Shown: piece after piece, positions 9,673 to 18,157 of the stretch
Numbering within the stretch: position 1 is the first letter of the stretch
Layout: every line of letters starts with the position of its first letter
Assembly: GCF_019510245.1 (NCBI RefSeq)
Contig: NZ_JAEKKT010000117.1
Coordinates: 183,321 to 247,320, forward strand
Direction of reading: 5' to 3'
From: Streptomyces sp.
Lineage (GTDB): Bacteria; Actinomycetota; Actinomycetes; Streptomycetales; Streptomycetaceae
DNA length: 64,000 nt
Position numbers and translations under genes: made by a program
The notes under the pieces: model-generated
Database searches by the model: none
Told to the model about the DNA's origin: nothing
What the model saw: only the letters and a program-made list of their open reading frames with translations

Positions 9673-10569
9673 TCAGCCGTCCCCGGCGGGGAAGTCCAGG
9701 CGGTCCAGCCGCTCGGGGTCGGCCAGGATGTACATCCCGGTGATCCGGCCGTCGGCGACGGTGACCGCCATGACGGAGAGCGGGCGTCCCTCGGGCGCGG
9801 TGACCATGCCGACGGTGCCGTTGACCAGCGCGAGGTGCGCCGAGTCGGCGAACTGCCGGAAGGTGAGGGCCTGTTCGGCCACCGTCCGCGCCCCGTGCAG
9901 CACCTTGGAGGCGGCGGCGCCGCGCACCAGCGCGCCCGAGTCGACGCGCAGCACCACGTCCGGGTGGAGCAGCGCGACCAGCGCCTCGAAGTCGCCGCAC
10001 CGGGAGGCGGCCAGGAAGGCGTCGAGGACCTGGCGCTGCCTGCCCAGGTCCGGGTCGGCCGACAGGGAGGCCCCCTGCACCCGGCGGCGGGCCCGGCTGG
10101 CCAGTTGCCGGGTGGCCGCCGAACTGCGCTCCACGATCGGCGCGATGTCGTCGAAGGGGACCGAGAACAGGTCGTGCAGGACGAACGCCAGCCGCTCGGC
10201 GGGCTCCAGCGTCTCCAGGACGACGAGGAGGGCGAGCCCGACGGAGTCCGCCTCCAGGACCTCCTGTTCGGGGTCGGCGCCCGACAGCGGTCTGATCACC
10301 GGGTCCGGGACGAAGGTCTCGTCGATGGGCTGCTCGCGGCGCGCGGCACGGGAGCGCAGCATGTCGAGGCAGACCCGGCCGACCACGGTGGTCAGCCAGC
10401 CGCCCAGGTTCCTGATCCCGTCCGCGTCGGCGCGGCCCAGCTTGAGCCAGACCTCCTGGACGGCGTCCTCCGCCTCGGCGAACGAGCCGAGCATCCGGTA
10501 GGCCACCGCGCGCAGTTGGCCGCGGTGTTCCTGGAAGCGGCCGGCCAGCAGTTCCGTGTCCATGGTCAT
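9673..10569 (-). CDS. ECF sigma factor, ECF41/SigJ type with SnoaL-like C-terminal domain
   Basis: The 298-residue protein has sigma region 2 at the N-terminus (YRMLGSFAEAEDAVQEVWLKL), sigma region 4 in the middle (DIAPIVERSSAATRQLASRARRRV) and a C-terminal SnoaL/NTF2-like domain (about 185-298). The latter includes the ECF41-type ending DGRITGMYILADPERL. In this group the C-terminal domain acts in cis as the activity switch in place of a separate anti-sigma factor. I prefer the ATG at 10569 because GGAGG lies ten bases upstream; the ATGs at 10578 and 10563 are alternatives. ECF41 genes often sit beside carboxymuconolactone or oxidoreductase genes; none is adjacent here. Confidence 0.85.
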   Translation of the reverse strand: MTMDTELLAGRFQEHRGQLRAVAYRMLGSFAEAEDAVQEVWLKLGRADADGIRNLGGWLTTVVGRVCLDMLRSRAARREQPIDETFVPDPVIRPLSGADPEQEVLEADSVGLALLVVLETLEPAERLAFVLHDLFSVPFDDIAPIVERSSAATRQLASRARRRVQGASLSADPDLGRQRQVLDAFLAASRCGDFEALVALLHPDVVLRVDSGALVRGAAASKVLHGARTVAEQALTFRQFADSAHLALVNGTVGMVTAPEGRPLSVMAVTVADGRITGMYILADPERLDRLDFPAGDG

Positions 10570-10640
10570 GTCCCCCATTCCTCCACGGCCGCAGACCAGG
10601 CGGCCCCGCCCCGCCCGCAACCTGTTTTACCGGCGGGGGC

Positions 10641-11942
10641 TCACACCTCGTCGCGGGCGAGCGCGAGGAGCCGGTCCAGGACCCGGGGGGAGCCGACGCG
10701 CAGTCCGTCGTGCTCGAACTCGTCGGTGACCCAGGTGCGCAGGCCCCGGACGGCCCGGGCGGTGGCCAGCGAGTGCCCGGCGTCGACGTACATGTCGTCG
10801 TGGTAGACGGCGGCGGCGACCGGAACCTCGTTGGCGGCCAGCCGGGCCGGGTCGTACAGCGGCTGCCAGTCGGTGCGGGCGGCGAGCAGGTCGGCCGCCG
10901 CCTTCAGGGGCCGCAGGGCCGGGTCCGTCTCGAACATCCAGGGGTGCACGGTCTCCCCGGTGAACAGCACCGGGGCGTCACCGGCGAGCGCCTTGGCCGC
11001 GTCGAACTGCGGGAACTCGGCGCGGACCCGCTCGGCCGCCCAGTCGGTGGGGCGCGCGTCCTGGCCGTAGATCGGCTCGTGGACCAGGGCGTACAGCGGG
11101 TTGCTCGCGTACGACAGCAGGCCCTGGACCTGTTCCTGGAAGGCGTCGGAGAGTTCGGGGCCGGAGGGGGTGGGGACGAAGGCGTCCTCCAGGAGGAAGT
11201 GCAGGCGGTGGCTGCCGTCGCTCATGCCCAGCATCAGACCGAGGGACTGGAAGGCCTCGACGGTGAGCCGGTAGCCGTTCGGCAGCAGCGTCTCGTGCTC
11301 CAGGAGGTGCCCGGCGATCCGGCGGGCCCGCTCGACGTCCTGCGGGTAGCGGTCGTAGTGCGCGGTGACCTTGCGCTCGATGCGCGGGTAGGCGGCGCGG
11401 TAGACGTCGTCGGCGTGCGCGTCCAGGGAGGGCAGGCCGCCGGTGATCACGGAGGTCGTGAGCCCCTCCGGGAAGAACGACAGGTAGGTGACCGTGCAGA
11501 AGCCGCCGAAGCTCTGGCCCAGGGTCGTCCACGGGGCGCCGCCGGTGACCTGCGGGCGGATCGCCTCGCAGTCCCGGACGATCGAGTCGGCGCGGAAGCG
11601 GGCCAGGTAGTCGGCCTGGGCGGCCGGGCCGCCGCGGAGCGGGAGGGTCTGCCGGTTGACCGGGGTGGAGCGGCCGGTGCCGCGCTGGTCGAGGAGCAGC
11701 ACGCGGTAGTCCGCCAGGGCCCGGTCGAGCCAGGCCTGCCGCCCGACGAAACGATTCGCTCCGAAGCCGGGACCACCCTGCAGGTACAGCAGCCAGGGCA
11801 GCTCCTGGTCCGCCTTGTCGCTCGCGACCGCTTCCCGGGCGTACAGCTCGACGGTCTCGCCGTCCGGGTCCGCGTGGTCGAGGGGGACGGTGAAGCGGCG
11901 GTCGGTGAGGACGACGCCAGGCTGGCGGTAGCTGAGGCTCAA
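10641..11942 (-). CDS. Alpha/beta-fold hydrolase, proline iminopeptidase-like (S33)
   Basis: The 433-residue protein has the oxyanion-hole motif LQGGPGFG, the strand LLLDQRGTGRS and the nucleophile elbow GQSFGGF, as in prolyl aminopeptidase-type S33 hydrolases. A probable catalytic His is in DAGHSLATA near the C-terminus, and the long insert between them is the usual cap. I chose TTG 11942 (LSLSYRQPG) because GGGAG lies five bases upstream and family members begin here; an ORF extension to 12035 would overlap the next gene's end. It would remove N-terminal residues from short peptides in the cytoplasm. It lies upstream of the ECF gene on the same strand with a 71-bp gap. Confidence 0.8.
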   Translation of the reverse strand: MSLSYRQPGVVLTDRRFTVPLDHADPDGETVELYAREAVASDKADQELPWLLYLQGGPGFGANRFVGRQAWLDRALADYRVLLLDQRGTGRSTPVNRQTLPLRGGPAAQADYLARFRADSIVRDCEAIRPQVTGGAPWTTLGQSFGGFCTVTYLSFFPEGLTTSVITGGLPSLDAHADDVYRAAYPRIERKVTAHYDRYPQDVERARRIAGHLLEHETLLPNGYRLTVEAFQSLGLMLGMSDGSHRLHFLLEDAFVPTPSGPELSDAFQEQVQGLLSYASNPLYALVHEPIYGQDARPTDWAAERVRAEFPQFDAAKALAGDAPVLFTGETVHPWMFETDPALRPLKAAADLLAARTDWQPLYDPARLAANEVPVAAAVYHDDMYVDAGHSLATARAVRGLRTWVTDEFEHDGLRVGSPRVLDRLLALARDEV

Positions 11943-12039
11943 CGTTTCTCCCGGGACGGACGGACGGACGCGTGCCAGTTCAGCACATGTCCCGGGCGGA
12001 TCCGCCCCCGGGATCATGAAATCGTTACTGAACAACCGA

Positions 12040-13065
12040 TCAGCGGGCGGCGAGGCTGGAGCGCCGCACCACCAGTTCCGGCTGGAGCACCACCCGGCGG
12101 TGTTGGTGCGCCGCCTGCCCCTCCCGCTCCTCGGTCTCCTCCAGGAGGAGGTCCGCGGCCATCGCCCCCATGGTGACGGCGGGCTGGCGGACGGAGGTCA
12201 GCGGTACGGCGGCAGCGGCGGCGAACTCGATGTCGTCGTAGCCGACGATGGCGAGGTCGTCCGGGACGACCACTCCGGCCGCGTACATGGCCTGCAGGAC
12301 ACCGAGGGCGAGGAGGTCGTTGGCGCAGAACACCGCGGTGGGCCGGTCGGAGAGGCCGAGCAGGCGGGCTCCCGCGTCCCGGCCGGCCGCCACGTCGAGC
12401 CGCTCGGTGGGCAGCTCGCGCAGCGCGTCCGGGCCGAGGCCGGCCTCGGCGAGGGCGTTCAGGGCGCCGGTGCGCCGGTCGCGGACCTGGTTGAAGCCGG
12501 GCGGTCCGCTGACGTAGGCGATGGACCGGTGACCGGCGTCGACGAGGTGGCGGACGGCGAGCGCGCCGCCCGCCACGTCGTCGACGCTGACCGAGCACTC
12601 GGTGGTGCCCTCGGCGACCCGGTCGACCAGCACGAAGGGGATGCCGTGCCGGCGGAAGGTCTCGATGTTGCGGCCGGTGGCGTCCGCCGGGGTGAGCAGG
12701 ACGCCGCGCACCCGCTGTTCGGCGAAGAGCGAGAGGTACTCGGCCTCCTCGCCGGCGTTCTGCGCGCTGTTGCAGACCATCACGCCGAGTCCGGCGTCCC
12801 GGGCCGCCCGCTCGGCGCCCCGGGCCACGTCCACGAAGAAGGGGTTGCCCATGTCGAGGACGAGCAGGCCCATGATCCGGCTGCGGCCCGCGCGCAGCTG
12901 GCGTGCGGACTCGCTGCGGACGTAGCCGAGCCGGTCGATCGCCGACTGCACCCGCGCCCGGGTCTCGCCGGCGACGGTGTCCGGACGGTTGATGACGTTC
13001 GAGACCGTGCCCACCGAGACTCCGGCTGCGCGGGCGACGTCCTTGATACCCACCGACTGGGCCAT
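12040..13065 (-). CDS. LacI-family regulator, probably of the rhamnose genes
   Basis: The 341-residue repressor has the LacI helix-turn-helix at residues 6-27 (IKDVARAAGVSVGTVSNVIN), hinge, and periplasmic-binding-protein-like sugar-binding domain ending with the usual VRQPAVTMGAMAADLLL segment. A GGAGG site precedes the ATG. It is the last gene of the minus-strand rhamnose transport/hydrolase cluster. Two LacI-type half-palindromes lie in the divergent rhaT-rhaI control region (19725-19736 and 19891-19902), so it is the natural candidate to bind them, with rhamnose or a downstream metabolite as inducer. Direct evidence for the effector is absent. Confidence 0.85.
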   Translation of the reverse strand: MAQSVGIKDVARAAGVSVGTVSNVINRPDTVAGETRARVQSAIDRLGYVRSESARQLRAGRSRIMGLLVLDMGNPFFVDVARGAERAARDAGLGVMVCNSAQNAGEEAEYLSLFAEQRVRGVLLTPADATGRNIETFRRHGIPFVLVDRVAEGTTECSVSVDDVAGGALAVRHLVDAGHRSIAYVSGPPGFNQVRDRRTGALNALAEAGLGPDALRELPTERLDVAAGRDAGARLLGLSDRPTAVFCANDLLALGVLQAMYAAGVVVPDDLAIVGYDDIEFAAAAAVPLTSVRQPAVTMGAMAADLLLEETEEREGQAAHQHRRVVLQPELVVRRSSLAAR

Positions 13066-13164
13066 CGGTCGAGACCTCCAGGAAACATGGACGGCGCCTT
13101 CACGGCACGGAAGGGCACATCGGGAAGGGCTTCACATTACGACAGATTCGCACGCCGGTCCGGG

Positions 13165-14589
13165 TCAGGCGGGCAGGGCGAAGTCGACGACGTGGAGAGC
13201 CGACGGCGTCGTGCCGCTCGACGTCTCCTGGTACATGAACGACAGGACATTGTCCGCCTTGACCCGCATCTCGTCGATCACGACCTCGCCGAAGGCGTTC
13301 AGGCCGCTGCCGTCGTACAGCAGCGCCCAGTCGGTGTAGCCGGAGGACTTCGAGGCGCCGGCGATCCTGCCGTAGGGGAAGACCGCGTAGGCGTTGTCGT
13401 ACTTGTCCAGGACCAGCTTGGTGCGCTGGCTGGAGTTCAGCACGACGGGTATCTCGGTCTTCTGCCAGGTGCCGGCGGAGTTCTTGCGGAGGTGGAAGGC
13501 GCGGCCGTTGGCGGTGCGGTCGCTGACGTAGTTCGTGGTGCACTGGCCGAAGCGGCCGGGGACGTAGCTGATGATCGCGTGCGGGAGGCCGGCGGAGTCG
13601 GTCCACTGGCTCTCCTGGTTCATCAGGGAGTGGTCGGGGTTGAGGGAGTCGACGACCAGCCCGGAGTCGGTGACGGCGACGGTGTCCGGGCTGCCGGTGG
13701 TGGCGACCAGGGTTCCGGCGTCGTTGCGCCAGGTGCGGCCGCGGTCGGTGGAGTAGACGTAGCCGGTGTCGTGGTTGGTGATGCCGCCGCTGTTGCACAT
13801 CACGGCCGCGTTCTGCTCGCGCCAGGTGAAGAACGAGTGCAGCCGCCCGTTGACGTCGTAGTCGATGCCGTGCAGGTACATGTTGCGGGCGGCCGACGAA
13901 CCGTGCGTGCTCGTGTACGTCCCGGTGGAGCTGCTCCACTCCCCCAGCGCGGTCCAGCTCGAACCGTCGTACTCCGCAAGGGCGTTGCGGCCGTTCCCGG
14001 AGATACCCACGCGGTAGCTGAGCTGGAGCCTGCCCTCAGGGGTGGAGACGAACTGCGGGTAGGTGAACTGCGAGGTGAGCGACACCCCGTCGAGGGACGT
14101 CTGTACGGCGCCGAAGACGGCCGCTGTCCAGGCGGTGGTGCCGGGGTTGTCCAGCAGCCCGGCCGCGGACTTCACGTAGAAGAAGCCGTCGCTGTGCGAG
14201 TCCATGGTGATGTGCAGCCGGCCGTCGGTCTTCGACACGCCCATCGAGATGACGTTGTGCGAGTCGCTGGACTTGAGCTGGTGGGCGAGGGTGACGGTCG
14301 ACCAGGACGCCCCGCCGAGCACCCGGCGCCCGATCACGGCGGAGCCGGTCGAGGTGTACCAGCCGGCGTACTGGTAGCCCTTGTACGTGAACAGCCCGTT
14401 CTTCTGGAACGAGTTGTTGTTGACCAGGCCGTCGTAGGAGACGAAGTAGATCGCCTGGGCGTCGAGTTGCGTGGTCTGCTGTTTGTTCACCGACGGTCCG
14501 GGGTCGGCCGCGCGGGCGGTGCCGGCGGCGAGGGCGGGGGTGGTCACGGCGCCGAGGAGGGCGGCCCCCAGCACGGTACGTCTCTTCAC
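13165..14589 (-). CDS. Secreted BNR-repeat beta-propeller enzyme, GH145/PL42-like rhamnose-releasing candidate
   Basis: The 474-residue protein starts at GTG 14589 (AGGAG seven bases upstream) with a Tat-like signal peptide (KRRTVLGAALLG ... ARAA). The mature part belongs to the BNR_4-type beta-propellers, with the characteristic SDSHN and GRLHITMDSHSDGF motifs and DRGRTW Asp-box-like turns. Relatives include enzymes that release L-rhamnose linked alpha-1,4 to glucuronic acid in gum arabic and arabinogalactan-proteins, by hydrolysis (GH145) or elimination (PL42). Its position between rhaM and the LacI regulator, in line with a rhamnose transporter, supports rhamnose release outside the cell. 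The exact chemistry cannot be told from sequence. Confidence 0.7.
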   Translation of the reverse strand: MKRRTVLGAALLGAVTTPALAAGTARAADPGPSVNKQQTTQLDAQAIYFVSYDGLVNNNSFQKNGLFTYKGYQYAGWYTSTGSAVIGRRVLGGASWSTVTLAHQLKSSDSHNVISMGVSKTDGRLHITMDSHSDGFFYVKSAAGLLDNPGTTAWTAAVFGAVQTSLDGVSLTSQFTYPQFVSTPEGRLQLSYRVGISGNGRNALAEYDGSSWTALGEWSSSTGTYTSTHGSSAARNMYLHGIDYDVNGRLHSFFTWREQNAAVMCNSGGITNHDTGYVYSTDRGRTWRNDAGTLVATTGSPDTVAVTDSGLVVDSLNPDHSLMNQESQWTDSAGLPHAIISYVPGRFGQCTTNYVSDRTANGRAFHLRKNSAGTWQKTEIPVVLNSSQRTKLVLDKYDNAYAVFPYGRIAGASKSSGYTDWALLYDGSGLNAFGEVVIDEMRVKADNVLSFMYQETSSGTTPSALHVVDFALPA

Positions 14590-14608
14590 GAGCGGCTCCT
14601 GTCGTGAT

Positions 14609-14929
14609 TCAGGCGAGGTGGAACACTTCGGTGAGCGGTTTCATCGCCTCGTCGGGACGGGCTCCGTCCAGGGCTTCGAAGAAGGGGCCCATCTCGGCCT
14701 GCCAGCGGGCGTTGACCTCGGTGGCCTCCATGCCGGCAAGGGCGGCCTTGAAGTCCTCGGTCTCCAGGTAGCCGACCAGCAGGCCGTCGTCGCGCAGGAA
14801 GAGCGAGTAGTTGTGCCAGCCGGTGGCGGAGAGCGCCGCGCGCATCTCCGGCCACACGGCGGCGTGGCGTTCGCGGTACTCGGCGAGGCGGTCCTGCCGG
14901 ACCTTGAGGAGGAAACAGACGCGCTGCAT
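14609..14929 (-). CDS. rhaM: L-rhamnose mutarotase
   Basis: The 106-residue protein matches RhaM/YiiL throughout (MQRVCFLLKVRQDRLAEY at the start; HAAVWPEM near residue 23 with the conserved active-site His; GWHNYSLFLRDDG in the middle). It interconverts alpha- and beta-L-rhamnose in the cytoplasm, supplying the anomer used by the isomerase. It follows the transporter binding-protein gene after 16 bases and precedes the BNR enzyme by 19 bases, in one operon. Confidence 0.93.
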   Translation of the reverse strand: MQRVCFLLKVRQDRLAEYRERHAAVWPEMRAALSATGWHNYSLFLRDDGLLVGYLETEDFKAALAGMEATEVNARWQAEMGPFFEALDGARPDEAMKPLTEVFHLA

Positions 14930-14945
14930 AAGTACCGCTCTCGCG

Positions 14946-16028
14946 CTAGAAGTTGAACTGGTCGATGTTCTTCGCGTCGAACACGGTCGGCTTTCCGAGG
15001 TTGATCACGCCGTCCTTGCCGATGGTGTACGTGGTGTCGCCGGCCCTGAAGGTCTCGCCCTGCTTGCCGGTGATCTGCCCGGAGACCAGCGCGACGGCGG
15101 TGCGGGCGGCGAGGTCGCCGAGCTTGGCCGGGTCCCACAGCTCGAAGGCGTCGACCGTGCCGTTCTTGACGTACTGCCGCATGTCGTTGGGCGTGCCGAG
15201 GCCGGTCAGCTTGACCTTGCCCTTGTACTTGGAGCCGGAGAGGTACTGGGCGGCCGCCTTGATGCCGACGGTGGTCGGGGAGATGATCCCCTTCAGGTTC
15301 GGGTACTGCTGCAGCAGGCCCTGGGTCTGCTGGAAGGACTGCTGGGCGTCGTCGTTGCCGTAGGCGATCTTGACGAGCTTGACGTTCTTGTACTTCGGGT
15401 CCTTGAGTTCGTCCTTCATGAACCCGATCCAGGTGTTCTGGTTCGTGGCTGTCTGCGCGGCGCTCAGGATCGCGATCTCGCCCTTGTACCCGATCTGCTG
15501 GGCGAGCAGCTGCACCTCGGTGCGGCCGAGGTCCTCGGCGCTGGCCTGCGAGACGAAGGCGTTGCGGCAGCCGGCGTTGGTGTCGGAGTCGTAGGTGACG
15601 ACCTTGATGCCGTTGCTCATGGCCTGCTTGAGCGCGGTGCACAGGGCGCCGGGGTCCTGGGCGGACACGGCCATGGCGTTGACCTGCTGCTGCGTCAAGG
15701 TGTTCACGTAGCTGACCTGCCCGGAGGTGTCGGTCGCACTCGACGGCCCGACCTCCTTGTACTTGCTGCCCAGCTCGGTGAGCGCCTTCTCGCCGCCCTT
15801 GTCGGCGGAGGTGAAGTAGGGGTTGTTGACCTGCTTGGGCAGGAACCCGACGGTGAGTCCCTTCTTGAGCGCCGCGTTCGGGTCGGCCTTGGCGGTGGAG
15901 GTGGCCGCGGACGACTCGTCGCTGCCGGAGTTGTTCTTGGTGGTGCCGCCGCAGGCGGTGGCAGCGAGCGCGAGCGAGGAAACGGCGGCGACGGCGACAC
16001 AGACACGCCGGAGGGATGACTTACGCAT
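14946..16028 (-). CDS. rhaS: Rhamnose ABC transporter substrate-binding lipoprotein
   Basis: The 360-residue protein starts at ATG 16028, where AAGGA precedes the start; an ORF extension upstream crosses a hairpin repeat and is not credible. It has a lipoprotein signal with the lipobox LAATAC, so it is anchored outside the membrane, followed by a type-I (ribose/RhaS-like) sugar-binding fold. Residues such as VGFLPKQVNNPYF and the late GLGTPNDMRQYV follow the RhaS pattern. It delivers L-rhamnose to the two permeases encoded upstream. It is separated from them by a 118-bp gap holding hairpin repeat copy A, which could set its expression separately from the membrane components. Confidence 0.9.
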   Translation of the reverse strand: MRKSSLRRVCVAVAAVSSLALAATACGGTTKNNSGSDESSAATSTAKADPNAALKKGLTVGFLPKQVNNPYFTSADKGGEKALTELGSKYKEVGPSSATDTSGQVSYVNTLTQQQVNAMAVSAQDPGALCTALKQAMSNGIKVVTYDSDTNAGCRNAFVSQASAEDLGRTEVQLLAQQIGYKGEIAILSAAQTATNQNTWIGFMKDELKDPKYKNVKLVKIAYGNDDAQQSFQQTQGLLQQYPNLKGIISPTTVGIKAAAQYLSGSKYKGKVKLTGLGTPNDMRQYVKNGTVDAFELWDPAKLGDLAARTAVALVSGQITGKQGETFRAGDTTYTIGKDGVINLGKPTVFDAKNIDQFNF

Positions 16029-16059
16029 GACGCGGGTCCTTTGAAAGATGGGTTCGTGA

Positions 16060-16141
16060 GGTGCCCCCTCTCGGGGGCGCTGGGGGTACCCCCGGCCGAA
16101 GGCTGGGGGAGGGACTGCGCGACCAGCCACAAACGGCCCGC
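16060..16141 (-). repeat. Dispersed hairpin repeat, copy A
   Basis: Read on the minus strand this contains a GGTCGCGCAG lead-in, a hairpin with 9-base arms CCCCCAGCC and GGCCGGGGG around TTC, the palindrome GGGGGTACCCCC (16082-16093) and a final GCCCCC-TCTC-GGGGGC stem. Nearly identical copies lie at 21120-21210 and 47910-47995. This copy sits between the permease gene and the binding-protein gene of the rhamnose transporter, oriented with transcription. Confidence 0.8.
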
Positions 16142-16146
16142 AGTGT

Positions 16147-17124
16147 TCAGACGGCCTTGGCCGCCCTGTGCCGTGCCAACGAGATCTGACGGGCAACCCG
16201 GGGCCCGAGCACCGAGACGACAAGCAACACACCGGTCACGACGATCTGCGACTGCGCGGACACGTTCAGCAGACTCATCACGTTCTGCAACGCCCCGAGC
16301 AGGAACACCCCGGCGATCGCGCCGCCCAACGTGCCCTTGCCCCCGTCGAAGTCGATGCCGCCGAGCAACACCGCCGCCACCACGCTCAGTTCGAGCCCCG
16401 TCGCGTTGTCGTACCGCGCACTCGCGTAGTGCAGGGCCCAGAAGATCCCGGTGAGCGAGGCCATGAAGCCGGTGGCGACGAACAGGATCAGCTTGTTGCG
16501 CCTGACGCGGATTCCCGCGAACCGTGCCGCCTCCTCGCTCGCCCCGACGGCGAACAGCGACCGTCCGAACGGCGTGGCGTGCAGCACCAGCACCGCGATC
16601 ACCAGCAGCACCAGGAACGGCAGGAAGGCCCGCGGCAGGAACGTGTCGCCGAGCCGCCCCGCCGCGAAGTCGAGGTACTGCGTGGGGAAGTCGGTCACCG
16701 CGTCGGAGCCGAGGACGATCTGCGCGATGCCCCGGTAGGCGGCGAGCGTGCCGATCGTTACGGCCAGCGACGGCAGGCCCAGCCGCGTCACCAGCAGCCC
16801 GTTGACCAGCCCGCACACCACACCGAGCAGCAGGCACAGCGGGATGATCGTCTCGATCGCCATGCCCTCGTTCCAGAGCTTGCCCATGACGGCGCCCGAG
16901 AGGCCGGCGGTCGACGCGACCGAGAGGTCGATCTCGCCGGCGACGACCAGCAGCGTCATCGGCAGGGCGATCAGCGCGATGGGAAGCGTGTTGCCGATCA
17001 GGAACGACAGGTTGAGCGAGTTCCCGAAGCCGTCGACGAAACCGAACGACAGCAGCAGGAGGACGATCAGCAGTGCGCCGACGACCGTGTCCCAGCGGAC
17101 CGCGCGGGTCAGGGAGTCAGGCAT
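16147..17124 (-). CDS. rhaQ: Rhamnose ABC transporter permease (second)
   Basis: The 325-residue membrane protein has about ten hydrophobic segments and the BPD_transp_2 signatures of ribose-class carbohydrate permeases (VVAGEIDLSVAST, PSLAVTIGTLAAYRG, GIDFDGGKGTLGGAIAGV). It pairs with the permease encoded immediately upstream, whose stop overlaps this start by eight bases. Together they form the rhamnose channel across the cytoplasmic membrane. Confidence 0.88.
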   Translation of the reverse strand: MPDSLTRAVRWDTVVGALLIVLLLLSFGFVDGFGNSLNLSFLIGNTLPIALIALPMTLLVVAGEIDLSVASTAGLSGAVMGKLWNEGMAIETIIPLCLLLGVVCGLVNGLLVTRLGLPSLAVTIGTLAAYRGIAQIVLGSDAVTDFPTQYLDFAAGRLGDTFLPRAFLPFLVLLVIAVLVLHATPFGRSLFAVGASEEAARFAGIRVRRNKLILFVATGFMASLTGIFWALHYASARYDNATGLELSVVAAVLLGGIDFDGGKGTLGGAIAGVFLLGALQNVMSLLNVSAQSQIVVTGVLLVVSVLGPRVARQISLARHRAAKAV

Positions 17125-18157
17125 GGCGGGCGCTCCTCTTCTTCAGGGCGGAGGCCACCCGCACCGCCACGATCCGGTCGACGGCGATGGCGAGCAGCAG
17201 CAGGAAGCCGTTGATGGCGAGGACCCACACGGAGCTGACCCCGAGGGCCGGCAGCACGCTGTTGATCGAGGTGAGCACCAGCGCGCCGAGGGCGGCGCCG
17301 TACACGCTCCCGGAGCCACCGGTGAAGACCACGCCGCCGACCACCACGGCGCTCACGACGGTGAGTTCGTAGCCGTTGCCGGTGCCGGAGTCGACGTTGC
17401 CGAACCGGGCGAGGTACATCGCCCCGGCGAGTCCCGCGAGGGCGCCGCAGAAGGTGTACGCGGTGAGGATCCGCTTGCGGACCGGGATGCCGGCCAGCCG
17501 GGCGGCCTCGGGGTTGGAGCCGAGGGCGTACAACTCCCGTCCGCTGCCGAAGTGCTTGAGGTAGTAGGCGGTGGCGACCAGGACCGCGAGGGCGATGAGG
17601 GCCAGCCAGGGGATCGCCGAGAGGCCGCCGGAGCCGAAGTCGACGAAGGAGCCGGAGAGGTCGGCGGCCGTGATCTGCCGGGAGCCGACCCAGATGGAGT
17701 CGACGCCCCGGATGATGTACAGCGTGCCGAGGGTGACGACGAGGGCGGGTACCTGGCCGAGGCTCACCAGCAGGCCGTTGAGGAGTCCGCAGCCGATGCC
17801 GAGCAGCACGGCGAGCAGGATCGCGACGACCGGGTTGCCGCCGCCGTGCAGGTAGTCGCCGGCGGCGAAGGCGGTGATGCCGAGGGTGGAGCCGACGGAC
17901 AGGTCGACGTTGCGGGTGATCACCACGAGCGACTGGCCGGTGGCGACCAGCACCAGGATGGTGGCGTTGAGCAGCAGGTCCTTGATGCCCTGCTCGGAGA
18001 GGAACTCGCTGTTGCCGGCCTGGGTGACGGCGATCATCACCAGGAAGACGATCAGGATGGCGAGTTCACGCATCTTGAAGACGCGGTCGACGAGCCGGGT
18101 CCCCGCGGACTCGGGTGCCTCGGCGACGGGGGTGGGTTCGGAGGTGGTCACCGTCAT
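17117..18157 (-). CDS. rhaP: Rhamnose ABC transporter permease (first)
   Basis: The 346-residue protein starts at ATG 18157, overlapping the ATPase stop as ATGA. After a hydrophilic 35-residue N-terminus it has about ten membrane segments with the ribose-class permease motifs [14 protein letters not shown] and [16 protein letters not shown] longer same-frame extension upstream runs through the ATPase gene and is a shadow. The tight overlaps on both sides indicate translational coupling with its partner subunits. Confidence 0.88.
   Translation of the reverse strand: MTVTTSEPTPVAEAPESAGTRLVDRVFKMRELAILIVFLVMIAVTQAGNSEFLSEQGIKDLLLNATILVLVATGQSLVVITRNVDLSVGSTLGITAFAAGDYLHGGGNPVVAILLAVLLGIGCGLLNGLLVSLGQVPALVVTLGTLYIIRGVDSIWVGSRQITAADLSGSFVDFGSGGLSAIPWLALIALAVLVATAYYLKHFGSGRELYALGSNPEAARLAGIPVRKRILTAYTFCGALAGLAGAMYLARFGNVDSGTGNGYELTVVSAVVVGGVVFTGGSGSVYGAALGALVLTSINSVLPALGVSSVWVLAINGFLLLLAIAVDRIVAVRVASALKKRSARHA

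Noticed and set aside
12040..12040. Hydrolase start at 12035 giving 464 residues
   Set aside because: That start would butt against the LacI stop and lacks a ribosome site; TTG 11942 has GGGAG at proper spacing.
12016..14607. 863-residue plus-strand frame over the LacI and BNR genes
   Set aside because: Gly/Val/Asp-rich composition without motifs; antisense to two well-supported genes.
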